A stretch of DNA of 64,000 nucleotides, taken from NCBI GenBank assembly GCA_963734635.1, contig CAVTIA010000013.1, forward strand, positions 62,001-126,000, given 5' to 3'. Below, piece by piece: positions 33,636-42,149 of the stretch. The DNA comes from DATCJA01 sp963734635. GTDB lineage: Bacteria; Acidobacteriota; Vicinamibacteria; Vicinamibacterales; UBA2999. Within the stretch, counting starts at the first letter, position 1, and each line of letters opens with the position of its first letter. The position numbers were made by a program, and so were the translations under genes. The notes under the pieces are model-generated. The model was not told the origin of the DNA. It ran no database searches and was given only the letters and a program-made list of their open reading frames with translations.

Positions 33636-34510
33636 CCGAGCTTCTTCTGATAGCGGTCGCGCAGCCATATTGCCGCAGCATTCATCGTCAGCAGAAGCGC
33701 GAGCAGGACGAGGATCCCGGCCGCTGCGTTGACTTGAAAATCTCTCTGCGGCCGGGACACCCAGTTGAAGATCTGGATGGGCAGTACGGTGAAGGGCGAC
33801 CAGATGCCGTCCGGCGCGAATGCCACGAACGTCAGTGCCCCGATGGTGATGAGCGGCGCCGTTTCGCCAATGGCCCGGGAAAGCGCCAGTATGGTTCCGG
33901 TCAGAATGCCGGGCATCGCCACCGGGAGCACCTGGTACCACACGGTCTGCCACTTGGTGGCGCCAAGCGCGTACGATCCTTCCCGTATTGATGGCGGGAC
34001 GGCCCGCAGCGCTTCACGTGTTGAAAGAATGACTACAGGCAACACGAGCAGGGCCAGCGTCGACGCGCCGGCAAGGACGCTGCGTCCCATGCCCAGCGCG
34101 CGGACGAACAGCCCCAGCCCGAGCAGGCCATAAATAATCGATGGGACCGCCGCGAGATTCGTGATGTTCATCTCGATGATCCGCGCGGCCACGCTCCGCC
34201 CGCCGTATTCCTCCAGATAAATCGCTGCGGCGACCCCGATCGGGACGGCCAGCAGCCCGGTCACCAGGATCACGAAGACGCTGCCCGTGAGCGCGTGCCA
34301 GACGCCCGCGTCCGCGGCACGCCTCGAGGGAAAGCCGGTCAGAAAATCCCACGATAAACGGCTGGCGCCGTCCGACCATATGTCGGCAATCAAGGCACCG
34401 AGCGACACGAGCGCGATACAGAGGACCAGCAGCGCGAGGCCCTGGAACGCCAGATCCATCAACTGCCGCCGCGCGCTGGTGGCGCCGCCATTCAGCGTCG
34501 TTTGCGTCAT
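33632..34510 (-). CDS. pstA: Phosphate ABC transporter permease PstA
   Basis: The 292-residue permease has about six hydrophobic segments and the binding-protein-dependent transport signature near EGSYALGATKWQTVWYQVLP, which contacts PstB. LTGFPSRRA and IGETAPLITIGAL are also typical of PstA. ATG 34510 overlaps the stop of pstC (ATGA 34507-34510), and its own stop overlaps pstB. Located in the inner membrane. Confidence 0.94.
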   Translation of the reverse strand: MTQTTLNGGATSARRQLMDLAFQGLALLVLCIALVSLGALIADIWSDGASRLSWDFLTGFPSRRAADAGVWHALTGSVFVILVTGLLAVPIGVAAAIYLEEYGGRSVAARIIEMNITNLAAVPSIIYGLLGLGLFVRALGMGRSVLAGASTLALLVLPVVILSTREALRAVPPSIREGSYALGATKWQTVWYQVLPVAMPGILTGTILALSRAIGETAPLITIGALTFVAFAPDGIWSPFTVLPIQIFNWVSRPQRDFQVNAAAGILVLLALLLTMNAAAIWLRDRYQKKLG

Positions 34511-35491
34511 GTGTACTCTTCGCGGAACCGTTCCCGCAGCCACGTGCTCATCAGGTTCAGCACGAACGTTCCGAGAAACAGCAACATGCCAACGGCGAAG
34601 ATTGTCCTGTACTCGAGGGTCCCCTGCGGGGTGTCGCCGAGACTGACCTGCACGATATAGGCGGTCATCGTCTCGATGGGCAGCATCGGGTTTGCCGTCA
34701 GACGAGGCTGCTGTCCGGCGGCGATGGCCACGATCATCGTTTCACCGATCGCGCGCGACACGGCAAGAATGCACGCGGCTGTAATCCCCGAGAAGGCCGC
34801 CGGCAGTACCACGCGCAAGCTCGTCTGCATCTTGGTTGCGCCCAACGCGTACGACCCTTCCCGGAGACCGCGCGGCACCGCCTGCATGGCGTCCTCGGAG
34901 AGCGATGAGACGAGCGGCAGGATCATGATGCCCATGACGATGCCGGGGCCGAGCGCGTTGAATCCGGACAGGTTCGGCAAAAGCGTTTGCAGGAGCGGCG
35001 TCACGAAGAGCAGCGCAAAGTAGCCGTACACCACCGTGGGGATGCCGGCCAGAATTTCCAGGTACAGGCTTCACGAATCGTCTCACCCGCAGGTTGGCGT
35101 ACTCGCTCAGGTAGACCGCGCTGAGAAGGCCCATCGGCAGAGCCACAACCATCGCGATGGTGGAGACGAGCATGGTGCCCGCGACGAGAGGCAGGACTCC
35201 GAAGCGCGGCGTCGCGAAGAGGGGCGTCCACTCCGTGCCAAACAGAAAGTCGGTAATGGGCACCTCGCGGAGAAACGCAAAAGTTTCCATCGCGAGAACG
35301 ATGATGATCCCGGCTGTCGTGCCGATCGAAAGCAGCGCGCAGAGAAACAGCGCCCACTCGATGAGGAACTCGATGCGCTTTGTTGCGCGACGTCGCCCGG
35401 CCGCAGGTGCCGATCGCGTGGTGACGAGCGACCGTCGAGAAGTGGATTCGCCCCGAGCCTGTAGCTCGGCCGGCTCGGGACGAGGGATCAT
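34507..35491 (-). CDS. pstC: Phosphate ABC transporter permease PstC, frameshifted
   Basis: The N-terminal half (from ATG 35491, which overlaps the pstS stop in ATGA) reads IEFLIEWALFLCALLSIGTT, DFLFGTEWTPLFA and VYLSEYANLRVRRFVKP. The second half in another frame reads LEILAGIPTVVYGYFALLFVTP, ALGATKMQTSLRVVLP and IGETMIVAIAAG, clearly the continuation of PstC. A single extra base in GGTAC at 35061-35065 (GTACC on the coding strand) explains the break; without it the protein would be 327 residues, normal for PstC. All neighbours overlap by ATGA, so an intact gene is expected in the living cell. Confidence 0.88.
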
Positions 35492-36531
35492 CGCTCCCTG
35501 GCGAGCAGCGCTTCGAGCGTCATCCCGACCTGGGAGCCTCCTTCGCCGAATGCGGTACCGACTTTCCGATCCGCGAAGTGCTTGCGGGCGAGCTCGTGAA
35601 TCTGCGGTGTCAGCTCGATATACCCAACTTCGCGGACGAGGTCGTCGCGGCTGAAAAACATCTCGACGAACTGCTGGACCTCGGGGCGGTCCGCGGCTTT
35701 CCGAGCCACGTAGATGAAGAGCGGGCGCGATAGAGGCTGATACGTGCCGCCTCGAACCGTTTCGGCTGAGGGCGCAATCGGACCGGCGCCATTGTCCGGT
35801 TTGGCGTCGTCCACCGGTACCACCTTGAGGCGCTCGCGGTTTTCTTCGAAGTAGGCCAGTGGCAGGAACCCGAGCGCCAGCTCGTCGCTCCCCACGCCCT
35901 GGACGATGACGTTGTCGTCTTCGCTCGAGGTGAAATCGCCGCGGCTTGCGCCTTCCTTGCCGACGGTTGCTTCGGTGAAATAGTCGTACGTGCCCGAGTC
36001 CACGCCCGCGCCGAACAGCCTGATCTCGCGATTCGGCCACGACGGGCGTATCTGATTCCAGCGCGCGATCTTTCCTTGCGCTTCCGGCGCCCACATCGTC
36101 TTCAGCTCGGCAACGGTGATGGAGTCCGCCCAGGTGTTCTTCGGATTCACGACGATGGCGATTCCGTCATAGGCAATGGGGACCTCGATGTACTCGATGC
36201 CTGCCTTCTGACACGCCTCGATCTCAGCGGGGCGGATCGGTCGGGAGGCATTGCTGATGTCGGTCTCCCCGCGGCAGAACTTCTGGAAGCCGCCGCCAGT
36301 GCCCGAGATGCCGACCGTCGGGGTGCGCACGTTCGGGTTGGCCTTCCCATACTCTTCGGCCACGGCCTCGGCGATCGGGAATACGGTGCTCGAGCCGTCC
36401 AGCGTTATCAACGCCGAGGACGCACCCTCCTGGGACGCCTCGTTGTTACTCTGGCCGCCGCCGCAGGCAGAAATTGCGATCGTCAGGACTGCAACGCCGA
36501 AGTAACGAAAAGTGTGCGCAAATCCACTCAT
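35488..36531 (-). CDS. pstS: Phosphate-binding lipoprotein PstS
   Basis: The 347-residue protein has a lipoprotein signal (VAVLTIAISACGGG, cysteine 23 from ATG 36531) and the PstS-type binding fold with LDGSSTVFPIAEAVA, ISGTGGGFQKFCRGETDISNASR and FGAGVDSGTYDYFTEA, the loops that bind phosphate. It captures phosphate in the periplasm for PstCA. It is the first gene of the operon; a possible PhoB/PhoP-type box lies about 45 bases upstream. A longer start at 36549 is less likely because the lipobox position fits ATG 36531. Confidence 0.93.
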   Translation of the reverse strand: MSGFAHTFRYFGVAVLTIAISACGGGQSNNEASQEGASSALITLDGSSTVFPIAEAVAEEYGKANPNVRTPTVGISGTGGGFQKFCRGETDISNASRPIRPAEIEACQKAGIEYIEVPIAYDGIAIVVNPKNTWADSITVAELKTMWAPEAQGKIARWNQIRPSWPNREIRLFGAGVDSGTYDYFTEATVGKEGASRGDFTSSEDDNVIVQGVGSDELALGFLPLAYFEENRERLKVVPVDDAKPDNGAGPIAPSAETVRGGTYQPLSRPLFIYVARKAADRPEVQQFVEMFFSRDDLVREVGYIELTPQIHELARKHFADRKVGTAFGEGGSQVGMTLEALLARER

Positions 36532-36575
36532 ACCCGTGACGGTATCCAATACTAATTACACGCTGGTTGCTGGTG

Positions 36576-36592
36576 TGTTAATTCCGTGTAAA
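36576..36592 (-). promoter_or_regulatory. Candidate Pho box upstream of pstS
   Basis: On the minus strand the sequence reads TTTACA-cggaa-TTAACA, two related hexamers 11 bases apart. Spaced TTAACA-like repeats are the PhoP box of Bacillus; the E. coli box is different (CTGTCAT). Only two repeats are present. The position, about 45-60 bases before pstS, suits a phosphate-responsive promoter. Confidence 0.35.
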
Positions 36593-36688
36593 CGAGAGGG
36601 TGCTCGGTTCAAGTACGTAGAACGCCGCCTCGATGTAAACACGCCACAAAGTCGGTCGCGCCGCACTGCCCCGTGATTAGGATGGTGC

Positions 36689-38122
36689 ATGGCGACCGTT
36701 CGCTCTGAAGCACGACTCCAACATAACCTCGGGGAGATTTCTCGGCTGCTGGAGAAGCACCGCGTGCTCGAGTCCTTGACTCATCGTCAGGAAGGGCCCA
36801 GGCGCGACCTCCTCGAAAGCCTGCAGCAGCGTCAGAACGAGGCTGAACTGCGTAAGCGATTGCGCCTGATGCACGCGGCAGAGCTGGCCTACGTGCTCGA
36901 AGCGTTGCCGCTCGAGCACCGCCGAACAGTGTGGCAGCAAGTGCCGCCGGATTTGGCGGGTACGGCGCTCGTGGAAGTGTCGGCCGCGGTACGCGAGTCG
37001 CTCGTGGCTGTGACACCGAGAGAGGACTTGATCGCGCTGCTTTCGACACTCGATCCCGAAGACCTCGGGTACGTCTCCGACTCACTGCCGGCGGATGTCG
37101 TCGATGAGTTGTCCGGCGCGCTTGGTTCGACCGATCGCACGGTGTTCGAGGACTCGATCCAGTACGGAGAGGACCGGGTTGGCCGTTATATGTCACGCGA
37201 GCTCGTCGCCGTCCTCGAGACATATTCGGTGGACCAACTGCTCATCGAGCTCCGTCGGCGAGGTGAGCTGCCACCGCAGACCGATCGGATCTTCGTCACT
37301 GACGCACGGCACGTTCTGCGAGGATCCGTTCCGCTGCAGGCGCTGTTGCTCCGAGATCCAACAACCCCGGTGACCGGCGCGATGAGCGACGACTCGATCA
37401 GTTTCGGTCCTCAAGACGATGCGCGCGATGCCGTCAAGACGTTCGAGCGGTACGATCTCGTCTCGGCACCCGTCGTCGATGAACGTGGCAAGCTTGTCGG
37501 TCGACTCACTGTCGACGCCGCCATGGATTTTCTGCGCGACGAGTCGAACCTTCAGGCCCTGAAGAACGCGGGCCTCAGTGGCGACGAAGATCTGTTTGCA
37601 GCTCCGTGGAATAGCGCTCGCAACCGTTGGCCGTGGTTGGCGGTGAATCTCCTGACGGCCTTCATCGCCTCACGTGTCATTGGACAGTTCGAGGGCACGA
37701 TCGAGCGAGTCGCGGCTCTCGCAGCGCTCATGCCCATAGTTGCCAGCATCGGCGGCAACACTGGCAACCAGACGATGGCGCTGGTCATCCGGGCGCTCGC
37801 GGTCGATCGTCTTCAGCCGGGCAATGCGCGGCGTCTTATGCACAAGGAGCTGGCGATCGGTGTGATGAACGGCACAGTGTGGGGGCTCATCGTCGGACTC
37901 TTCGCCGTCGGGTTGTACGCAAATCTCACGCTCGGTATTGTGATGAGTGGCGCAGTCGTCCTGAACCTGCTGGTGGCGGCCCTGGCAGGTGTCACGATTC
38001 CGCTCGGTCTTCATGCGGCCGGCCGGGATCCCGCACACGGCTCGAGCGTGCTGCTGACGTTCATTACCGATGCAATGGGCTTTTTCCTTTTTCTGGGCCT
38101 GGCGACGGCGTTCCTCCTGTAG
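36689..38122 (+). CDS. mgtE: Magnesium transporter MgtE
   Basis: The 477-residue protein has the MgtE N-domain (helical, AELAYVLEALPLEHR), a pair of CBS domains (VGRYMSRELVAVLETYSVDQ and LVSAPVVDERGKLVGRLTVD) and a C-terminal membrane domain with the signature MPIVASIGGNTGNQTMALVI, about five helices. MgtE is a magnesium channel gated by cytoplasmic magnesium through its CBS domains. It is divergent from pstS. A -10-like TAGGAT (36678-36683) lies 5 bases before the ATG, suggesting another leaderless start. Placement beside phosphate and polyphosphate genes fits the need to balance polyphosphate with magnesium. Confidence 0.93.
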   Translation: MATVRSEARLQHNLGEISRLLEKHRVLESLTHRQEGPRRDLLESLQQRQNEAELRKRLRLMHAAELAYVLEALPLEHRRTVWQQVPPDLAGTALVEVSAAVRESLVAVTPREDLIALLSTLDPEDLGYVSDSLPADVVDELSGALGSTDRTVFEDSIQYGEDRVGRYMSRELVAVLETYSVDQLLIELRRRGELPPQTDRIFVTDARHVLRGSVPLQALLLRDPTTPVTGAMSDDSISFGPQDDARDAVKTFERYDLVSAPVVDERGKLVGRLTVDAAMDFLRDESNLQALKNAGLSGDEDLFAAPWNSARNRWPWLAVNLLTAFIASRVIGQFEGTIERVAALAALMPIVASIGGNTGNQTMALVIRALAVDRLQPGNARRLMHKELAIGVMNGTVWGLIVGLFAVGLYANLTLGIVMSGAVVLNLLVAALAGVTIPLGLHAAGRDPAHGSSVLLTFITDAMGFFLFLGLATAFLL

Positions 38123-38138
38123 ACGCCGCGACGGGAAT

Positions 38139-39689
38139 TCACGTGCGCGTCAACGGTGTCGCAGCGAGCTGGACCCGCTTCTGAACGAGCTTTTCGAACG
38201 GTCCCATGTGGCGGCTTGCCGCCCAGATCTCCAGCTCCGCGTCGCCGGACGTGCGGAGCTGCAGCAGGAGCGCTTCATCGCCCTGATCCTGCACTTCCAG
38301 GTGCGAGATGACCTGCGCATGGCTGCGGTCCAGGGTCTCGGCGACCCGAAGAATTGAGGCGAGGGTCCTGACGGTTCGCCGTAGCGATGGTGACAGGCTG
38401 GCGTACTCCTCGTGTGCCCGCTTCGGCGTTCCGCGGCGATGGTAGCGGGCGACGAGGGCAATCACCTCGATTTCGTCCGGTTCGAAGCCGCGCAGGTCCC
38501 CGTTCTTGATCAAGTAGTAGGAATGCCGATGGTGGCGCGCATAGCTGATATGCGCACCGAGGTCGTGCATCAGGGCCGCATACTCGAGCCACTCGCGTTC
38601 GCGATCGGTCAACCCGTGAATGGCGCGTGTCTGGTCGAACATCGCAAGTGCCAGGCGCGCGACGTGCTGGGCGTGCCCGGCGACGTAGTTGCAGCGCTCG
38701 GCCAGCTCGATGGTGCTGCGGCGCCGGACGTCGGGGATGCGATCGACCTGCGCAATCTGTCGCTTGTGACGCCGCACGTAGTCGAGGACGAGGCCTTCTC
38801 TGAGCGCCAGATCGCACAGCGTCAACTCGTCCGCGCCGAGCCGCCGAAGGATCGTGTCGAGCAGGATCGCGCCGGAGACGACGAGGTCCGCGCGCCGTGG
38901 ATCGAGGCCTGGCATCTTCAGCCGACTTTCGAGGTCGCGCTCGCAGACTTCCTTTCGGACTCGCCGCAGCAGCTTGGCGGAGATGCGCAGGTTCCGCAGC
39001 TCGGCCGGAGCGGCGCCGCGGGCGGCTGTCGCGGCGACAACGCCGAGGCTCAAGATGGTGCCAGACGTGCCCACGACCCGGTCGAAGCCAACCGCGGTGA
39101 TCTGGTCGCAATAGCGGTCGATTTCGTTGTGGATATATCTCTCGAGCCGTCGCTCGTCTCCGTGAGAAACCGGATCGCTCTTCACGAAGCGCTCTGTAAG
39201 CCGAATAGCGCCCAGCTTGAAGCTGCGCGCCAAGTCAATCGACGTCGCGGTGCCGTGGGTGATCTCGACACTGCCGCCACCTATATCGATCACAACGGCT
39301 CGCCCACTGCCCACATCAACGCCGTAGACAGCGGCCTGATGGATGAGGCGAGCCTCGTCTGTCCCGGTGATCACCATCGGGCGAATGCCCGTGTCATGCT
39401 GAATGCGCGCGAGGAATTCCCCGCCATTTCTCGACTCACGCGTCGCGCTCGTCGCTACGGCGACGATCTTTTCCACACGGTGCGAGTCGGCAAGTCGTTT
39501 GAATGTCGACAGCGACTGAACGGCGGCATTCATCGCCTCGGCCGTCAGGGCGCGACCATCCAGGCCTCCGGATCCAAGGCGAACCATCGATTTTTCGCGG
39601 TCGATGATTTCGAAAGACAGATCGGGGCGGACATTCACAACGATCATGTGAACGGAGTTGGTCCCGATATCGATGGCGGCGATGCGCAT
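38139..39689 (-). CDS. ppx: Exopolyphosphatase / pppGpp phosphohydrolase (Ppx/GppA)
   Basis: The 516-residue protein begins AAIDIGTNSVHMIVV (phosphate-1 loop of the ASKHA fold), with VATSATRESRN, VVIDIGGGSVEI (phosphate-2) and GTSGTILSL following, and a C-terminal HD-type domain with YAALMHDLGAHISYARHHRH. This is the long Ppx/GppA form that releases phosphate from polyphosphate ends or converts pppGpp to ppGpp. It is convergent with mgtE and divergent from the CHAD gene, which is a typical partner in polyphosphate loci. Confidence 0.92.
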   Translation of the reverse strand: MRIAAIDIGTNSVHMIVVNVRPDLSFEIIDREKSMVRLGSGGLDGRALTAEAMNAAVQSLSTFKRLADSHRVEKIVAVATSATRESRNGGEFLARIQHDTGIRPMVITGTDEARLIHQAAVYGVDVGSGRAVVIDIGGGSVEITHGTATSIDLARSFKLGAIRLTERFVKSDPVSHGDERRLERYIHNEIDRYCDQITAVGFDRVVGTSGTILSLGVVAATAARGAAPAELRNLRISAKLLRRVRKEVCERDLESRLKMPGLDPRRADLVVSGAILLDTILRRLGADELTLCDLALREGLVLDYVRRHKRQIAQVDRIPDVRRRSTIELAERCNYVAGHAQHVARLALAMFDQTRAIHGLTDREREWLEYAALMHDLGAHISYARHHRHSYYLIKNGDLRGFEPDEIEVIALVARYHRRGTPKRAHEEYASLSPSLRRTVRTLASILRVAETLDRSHAQVISHLEVQDQGDEALLLQLRTSGDAELEIWAASRHMGPFEKLVQKRVQLAATPLTRT

Positions 39690-39729
39690 GCCGGATAACG
39701 ATATAGTAGAGCCTTACCCGTAAAGCTTC

Positions 39730-40635
39730 ATGGGACAGCGCACGGTTCCTTCTGAGACACTCATCCGACAGCAGCTGCGAATCCTCGAGCGAGCCTTGCC
39801 GGCCGCCAAACGCGGCGACGCCAGTCGCTTGCACGAAGCTCGCGTGGCCACTCGACGCTTGCGCGAGCGACTGCCTCTGGTGATGCCGAGTTCAGCGAGC
39901 CGCAAGATTGTGCGCAAGGTCCGCCGCCTTTCTCGAGCTCTTGGGCCGGTCCGCGAACTGGACGTCGCGCTTCAGACCCTCGAAGAAGTGGGCAGCGGAG
40001 GCGAGGTTCCATCGACTGCGATTACGAAACTGCGGCAACTGCTGCGTCAGGAGCGTCAGCGGCTGTACGCCGACATGTGCAACCAGGTTGCGCGCATCGA
40101 CGTTGACAAGCTGCGCCGGCGAGCCGTCGCGGCTGTCCGCAAGACGCGTTCGAGGCCTACTTCCCCGCGCGACGACAAACGCGTCGCGGCGGCGCAGCAA
40201 CGTGCGGGCCGGCGTGCCGTACGACTTCGCGCCGCGATCGACAACGCCGCTGGTTTGTACCTGCCGGATCGGCTGCACGACGTCCGTATCGCTATCAAGA
40301 AACTGCGTTACGGGCTCGAGCTGGTGCGCGAGATGCGTGGTTCTCGCGCGATGGCCCGTATCGCGATGTTGAAGGAGGCGCAGGACCTCCTCGGACGGAT
40401 GCACGACCTCGAAGTGCTGATAGGTCGCGTGCGCGCGGTCCAGGGCTCCTCGAGCGCCGCCAATTTGCGGCTCTCGGCGGGTCTCGATCGGCTGGTTCGC
40501 CGTCTTGAAACCGAGTGCCGGCAGCGTCACGCCGACTATATGGCACTCCGCAAGAGGCTCATTGCCGTCTGCGAACATACGGTGACCGCAGTCGACGCCA
40601 CCCAGGCACAAGTGCGGGAGTCTTCGGCCGCATAG
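39730..40635 (+). CDS. CHAD domain protein
   Basis: The 301-residue helical protein has the CHAD features: EARVATRRLRERL near residue 37 and HDVRIAIKKLRYGLELV near 180, rich in conserved arginine, lysine and histidine. CHAD domains bind inorganic polyphosphate and occur on polyphosphate granules. The gene lies beside ppx and before sixA, supporting a polyphosphate role. A -10-like TATAGT at 39702-39707 lies 22 bases before the ATG. Confidence 0.9.
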   Translation: MGQRTVPSETLIRQQLRILERALPAAKRGDASRLHEARVATRRLRERLPLVMPSSASRKIVRKVRRLSRALGPVRELDVALQTLEEVGSGGEVPSTAITKLRQLLRQERQRLYADMCNQVARIDVDKLRRRAVAAVRKTRSRPTSPRDDKRVAAAQQRAGRRAVRLRAAIDNAAGLYLPDRLHDVRIAIKKLRYGLELVREMRGSRAMARIAMLKEAQDLLGRMHDLEVLIGRVRAVQGSSSAANLRLSAGLDRLVRRLETECRQRHADYMALRKRLIAVCEHTVTAVDATQAQVRESSAA

Positions 40636-40639
40636 CCTC

Positions 40640-41167
40640 ATGGCGCGCCCCTGTGAGCTGTATCTGGTCCGTCACGCGATTGCCGCTGAGCGTGGCGAGG
40701 ACTGGCCGGACGACGACAAGCGCCCGCTGACCCAACGCGGCATCGCCCGTTTCAAAGAGGCAGTCGCGGGATTCCACAAGCTCGATGGCGGTGTCGACGA
40801 GATTTTCACGAGTCCGCTCATCCGCGCCAGACAAACGGCCGAACTCCTGGCCGCCGGCCTCCCTGGTAAAGCGTCCATCAAGGTTCTCGAGGCGCTCGCG
40901 CCAGGCCACACGCCGTCGTCAGTGATGGCGCAGCTCGCGCGTAACGCCCGTCGACGTCGCATCGCGCTCGTAGGTCACGAGCCGTCCCTTGGCGAGCTGG
41001 CCGCTCATCTGATTGGCGCCGGCCGGGCGCTGCCGTTCAAGAAGGGCGGCATATGTCGCATCGACGTTGAAAGCCTCACCTCGCGACGTCCGGGAGCGCT
41101 GACGTGGTTCGTGCAGCCAAAGCTGCTTCGCGGTCTCATTCCGAAGTCGAAGCTCAGTCGAGAGTAG
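40640..41167 (+). CDS. sixA: SixA-like phosphohistidine phosphatase
   Basis: The 175-residue histidine phosphatase has the RH motif LVRHAIAAERGEDW with the nucleophilic histidine near residue 11, the SPLIRARQTAELL segment and the second histidine in VGHEPSLGEL near residue 114. The short form and WPDDDKRPLTQRG match SixA, which removes phosphate from histidine of phosphotransfer domains. It starts 4 bases after the CHAD gene; CHAD-SixA pairs are common. Its C-terminus may overlap the start of the lipid kinase gene. Confidence 0.85.
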   Translation: MARPCELYLVRHAIAAERGEDWPDDDKRPLTQRGIARFKEAVAGFHKLDGGVDEIFTSPLIRARQTAELLAAGLPGKASIKVLEALAPGHTPSSVMAQLARNARRRRIALVGHEPSLGELAAHLIGAGRALPFKKGGICRIDVESLTSRRPGALTWFVQPKLLRGLIPKSKLSRE

Positions 41168-41178
41168 ACCGACACGCC

Positions 41179-42093
41179 TTGGCATCGACGCGCGTCGCGG
41201 TCATCATCAATCCGATCTCCGGTACCGGTGGCCGGCTGCACGTGGCACGTGATCGCGCCGAGCTCGCGGCGTCGCTGATCGCTGGCCGCGGCTACGAGAG
41301 CCAGATATTCATCACCGAACGGCCGGGCCACGGCCGCGAGCTGGCTTCCGCAGCACTCGCGCAAGGCGCATCGCTTGTCCTCGCCTGGGGCGGCGACGGG
41401 ACCGTAAACGAAGTCGGCTCGGCGCTGGCGTTTCGCGACGCCGCGCTGGCTATTGTTCCGAGCGGATCAGGCAATGGTCTCGCGCGGGAATTGCGCATTC
41501 CATTCGATCCGGTAAGCGCGATCGATGTCGCACTCCGTGGCCGCGAACGACGCATCGATGCAGGTGAGCTCGACGGCCGATTGTTCTTCAACGTTGCAGG
41601 CATCGGCCTCGACGCTTGCGTGGCCCATCGCTTTGCCGCCGACGGCCTCGTGCATCGCGGGTTTCGCCGCTACGCGACTATCACCGTCCGCGAGCTCTTC
41701 ACCTACAAGCCGGACTACCATACGATTGTCACGGACGGCCGCACGGTGCGGGCGCGAACGCTGCTCATCGCCATCGCCAACGCGCGACAGTACGGCAACG
41801 GCGCACTGATTGCTCCCGAGGCGCAGCTCGATGACGGCCGGCTCGACGTGGTCGTCGTACCTGCGCTGTCACCGCTGGCCGCGCTCGTGCAGGTACCGCG
41901 GATGTTCAGCGGCCGGATTGCCACGGTACCGGGAGTGACAATGTCGTCAGCGGTCGACATTCAGGTGACGTCCGGCCAGCCGGTGCTCTATCACGTCGAC
42001 GGCGAGCCGCACACCGGAGCCGCCGTCGTTGCCGCGCGGCCGTGGCCTGCGGCACTCCGGGTGGTCGTACCGGTTGGCGTGCGCCCGTCGTGA
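41179..42093 (+). CDS. Diacylglycerol kinase-family lipid kinase
   Basis: The protein has the DAGK catalytic signatures INPISGTGG near its start, WGGDGTVNEVG and PSGSGNGLAREL, followed by the beta-sandwich domain with IANARQYGNGALIAPEA and YHVDGEP. These belong to the DgkB/YegS/BmrU lipid kinase family, which phosphorylates diacylglycerol or a related lipid at the membrane. Start choice is uncertain: TTG 41179 gives 304 residues and no overlap, GTG 41104 overlaps sixA by 64 bases. It appears to be co-transcribed with CHAD and sixA. Confidence 0.85.
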   Translation: MASTRVAVIINPISGTGGRLHVARDRAELAASLIAGRGYESQIFITERPGHGRELASAALAQGASLVLAWGGDGTVNEVGSALAFRDAALAIVPSGSGNGLARELRIPFDPVSAIDVALRGRERRIDAGELDGRLFFNVAGIGLDACVAHRFAADGLVHRGFRRYATITVRELFTYKPDYHTIVTDGRTVRARTLLIAIANARQYGNGALIAPEAQLDDGRLDVVVVPALSPLAALVQVPRMFSGRIATVPGVTMSSAVDIQVTSGQPVLYHVDGEPHTGAAVVAARPWPAALRVVVPVGVRPS

Positions 42094-42149
42094 CGCAGAG
42101 ACGTGAGGCAAGTCCAGAAGGACCCGGCTCACATGGAATCGCAATACAT

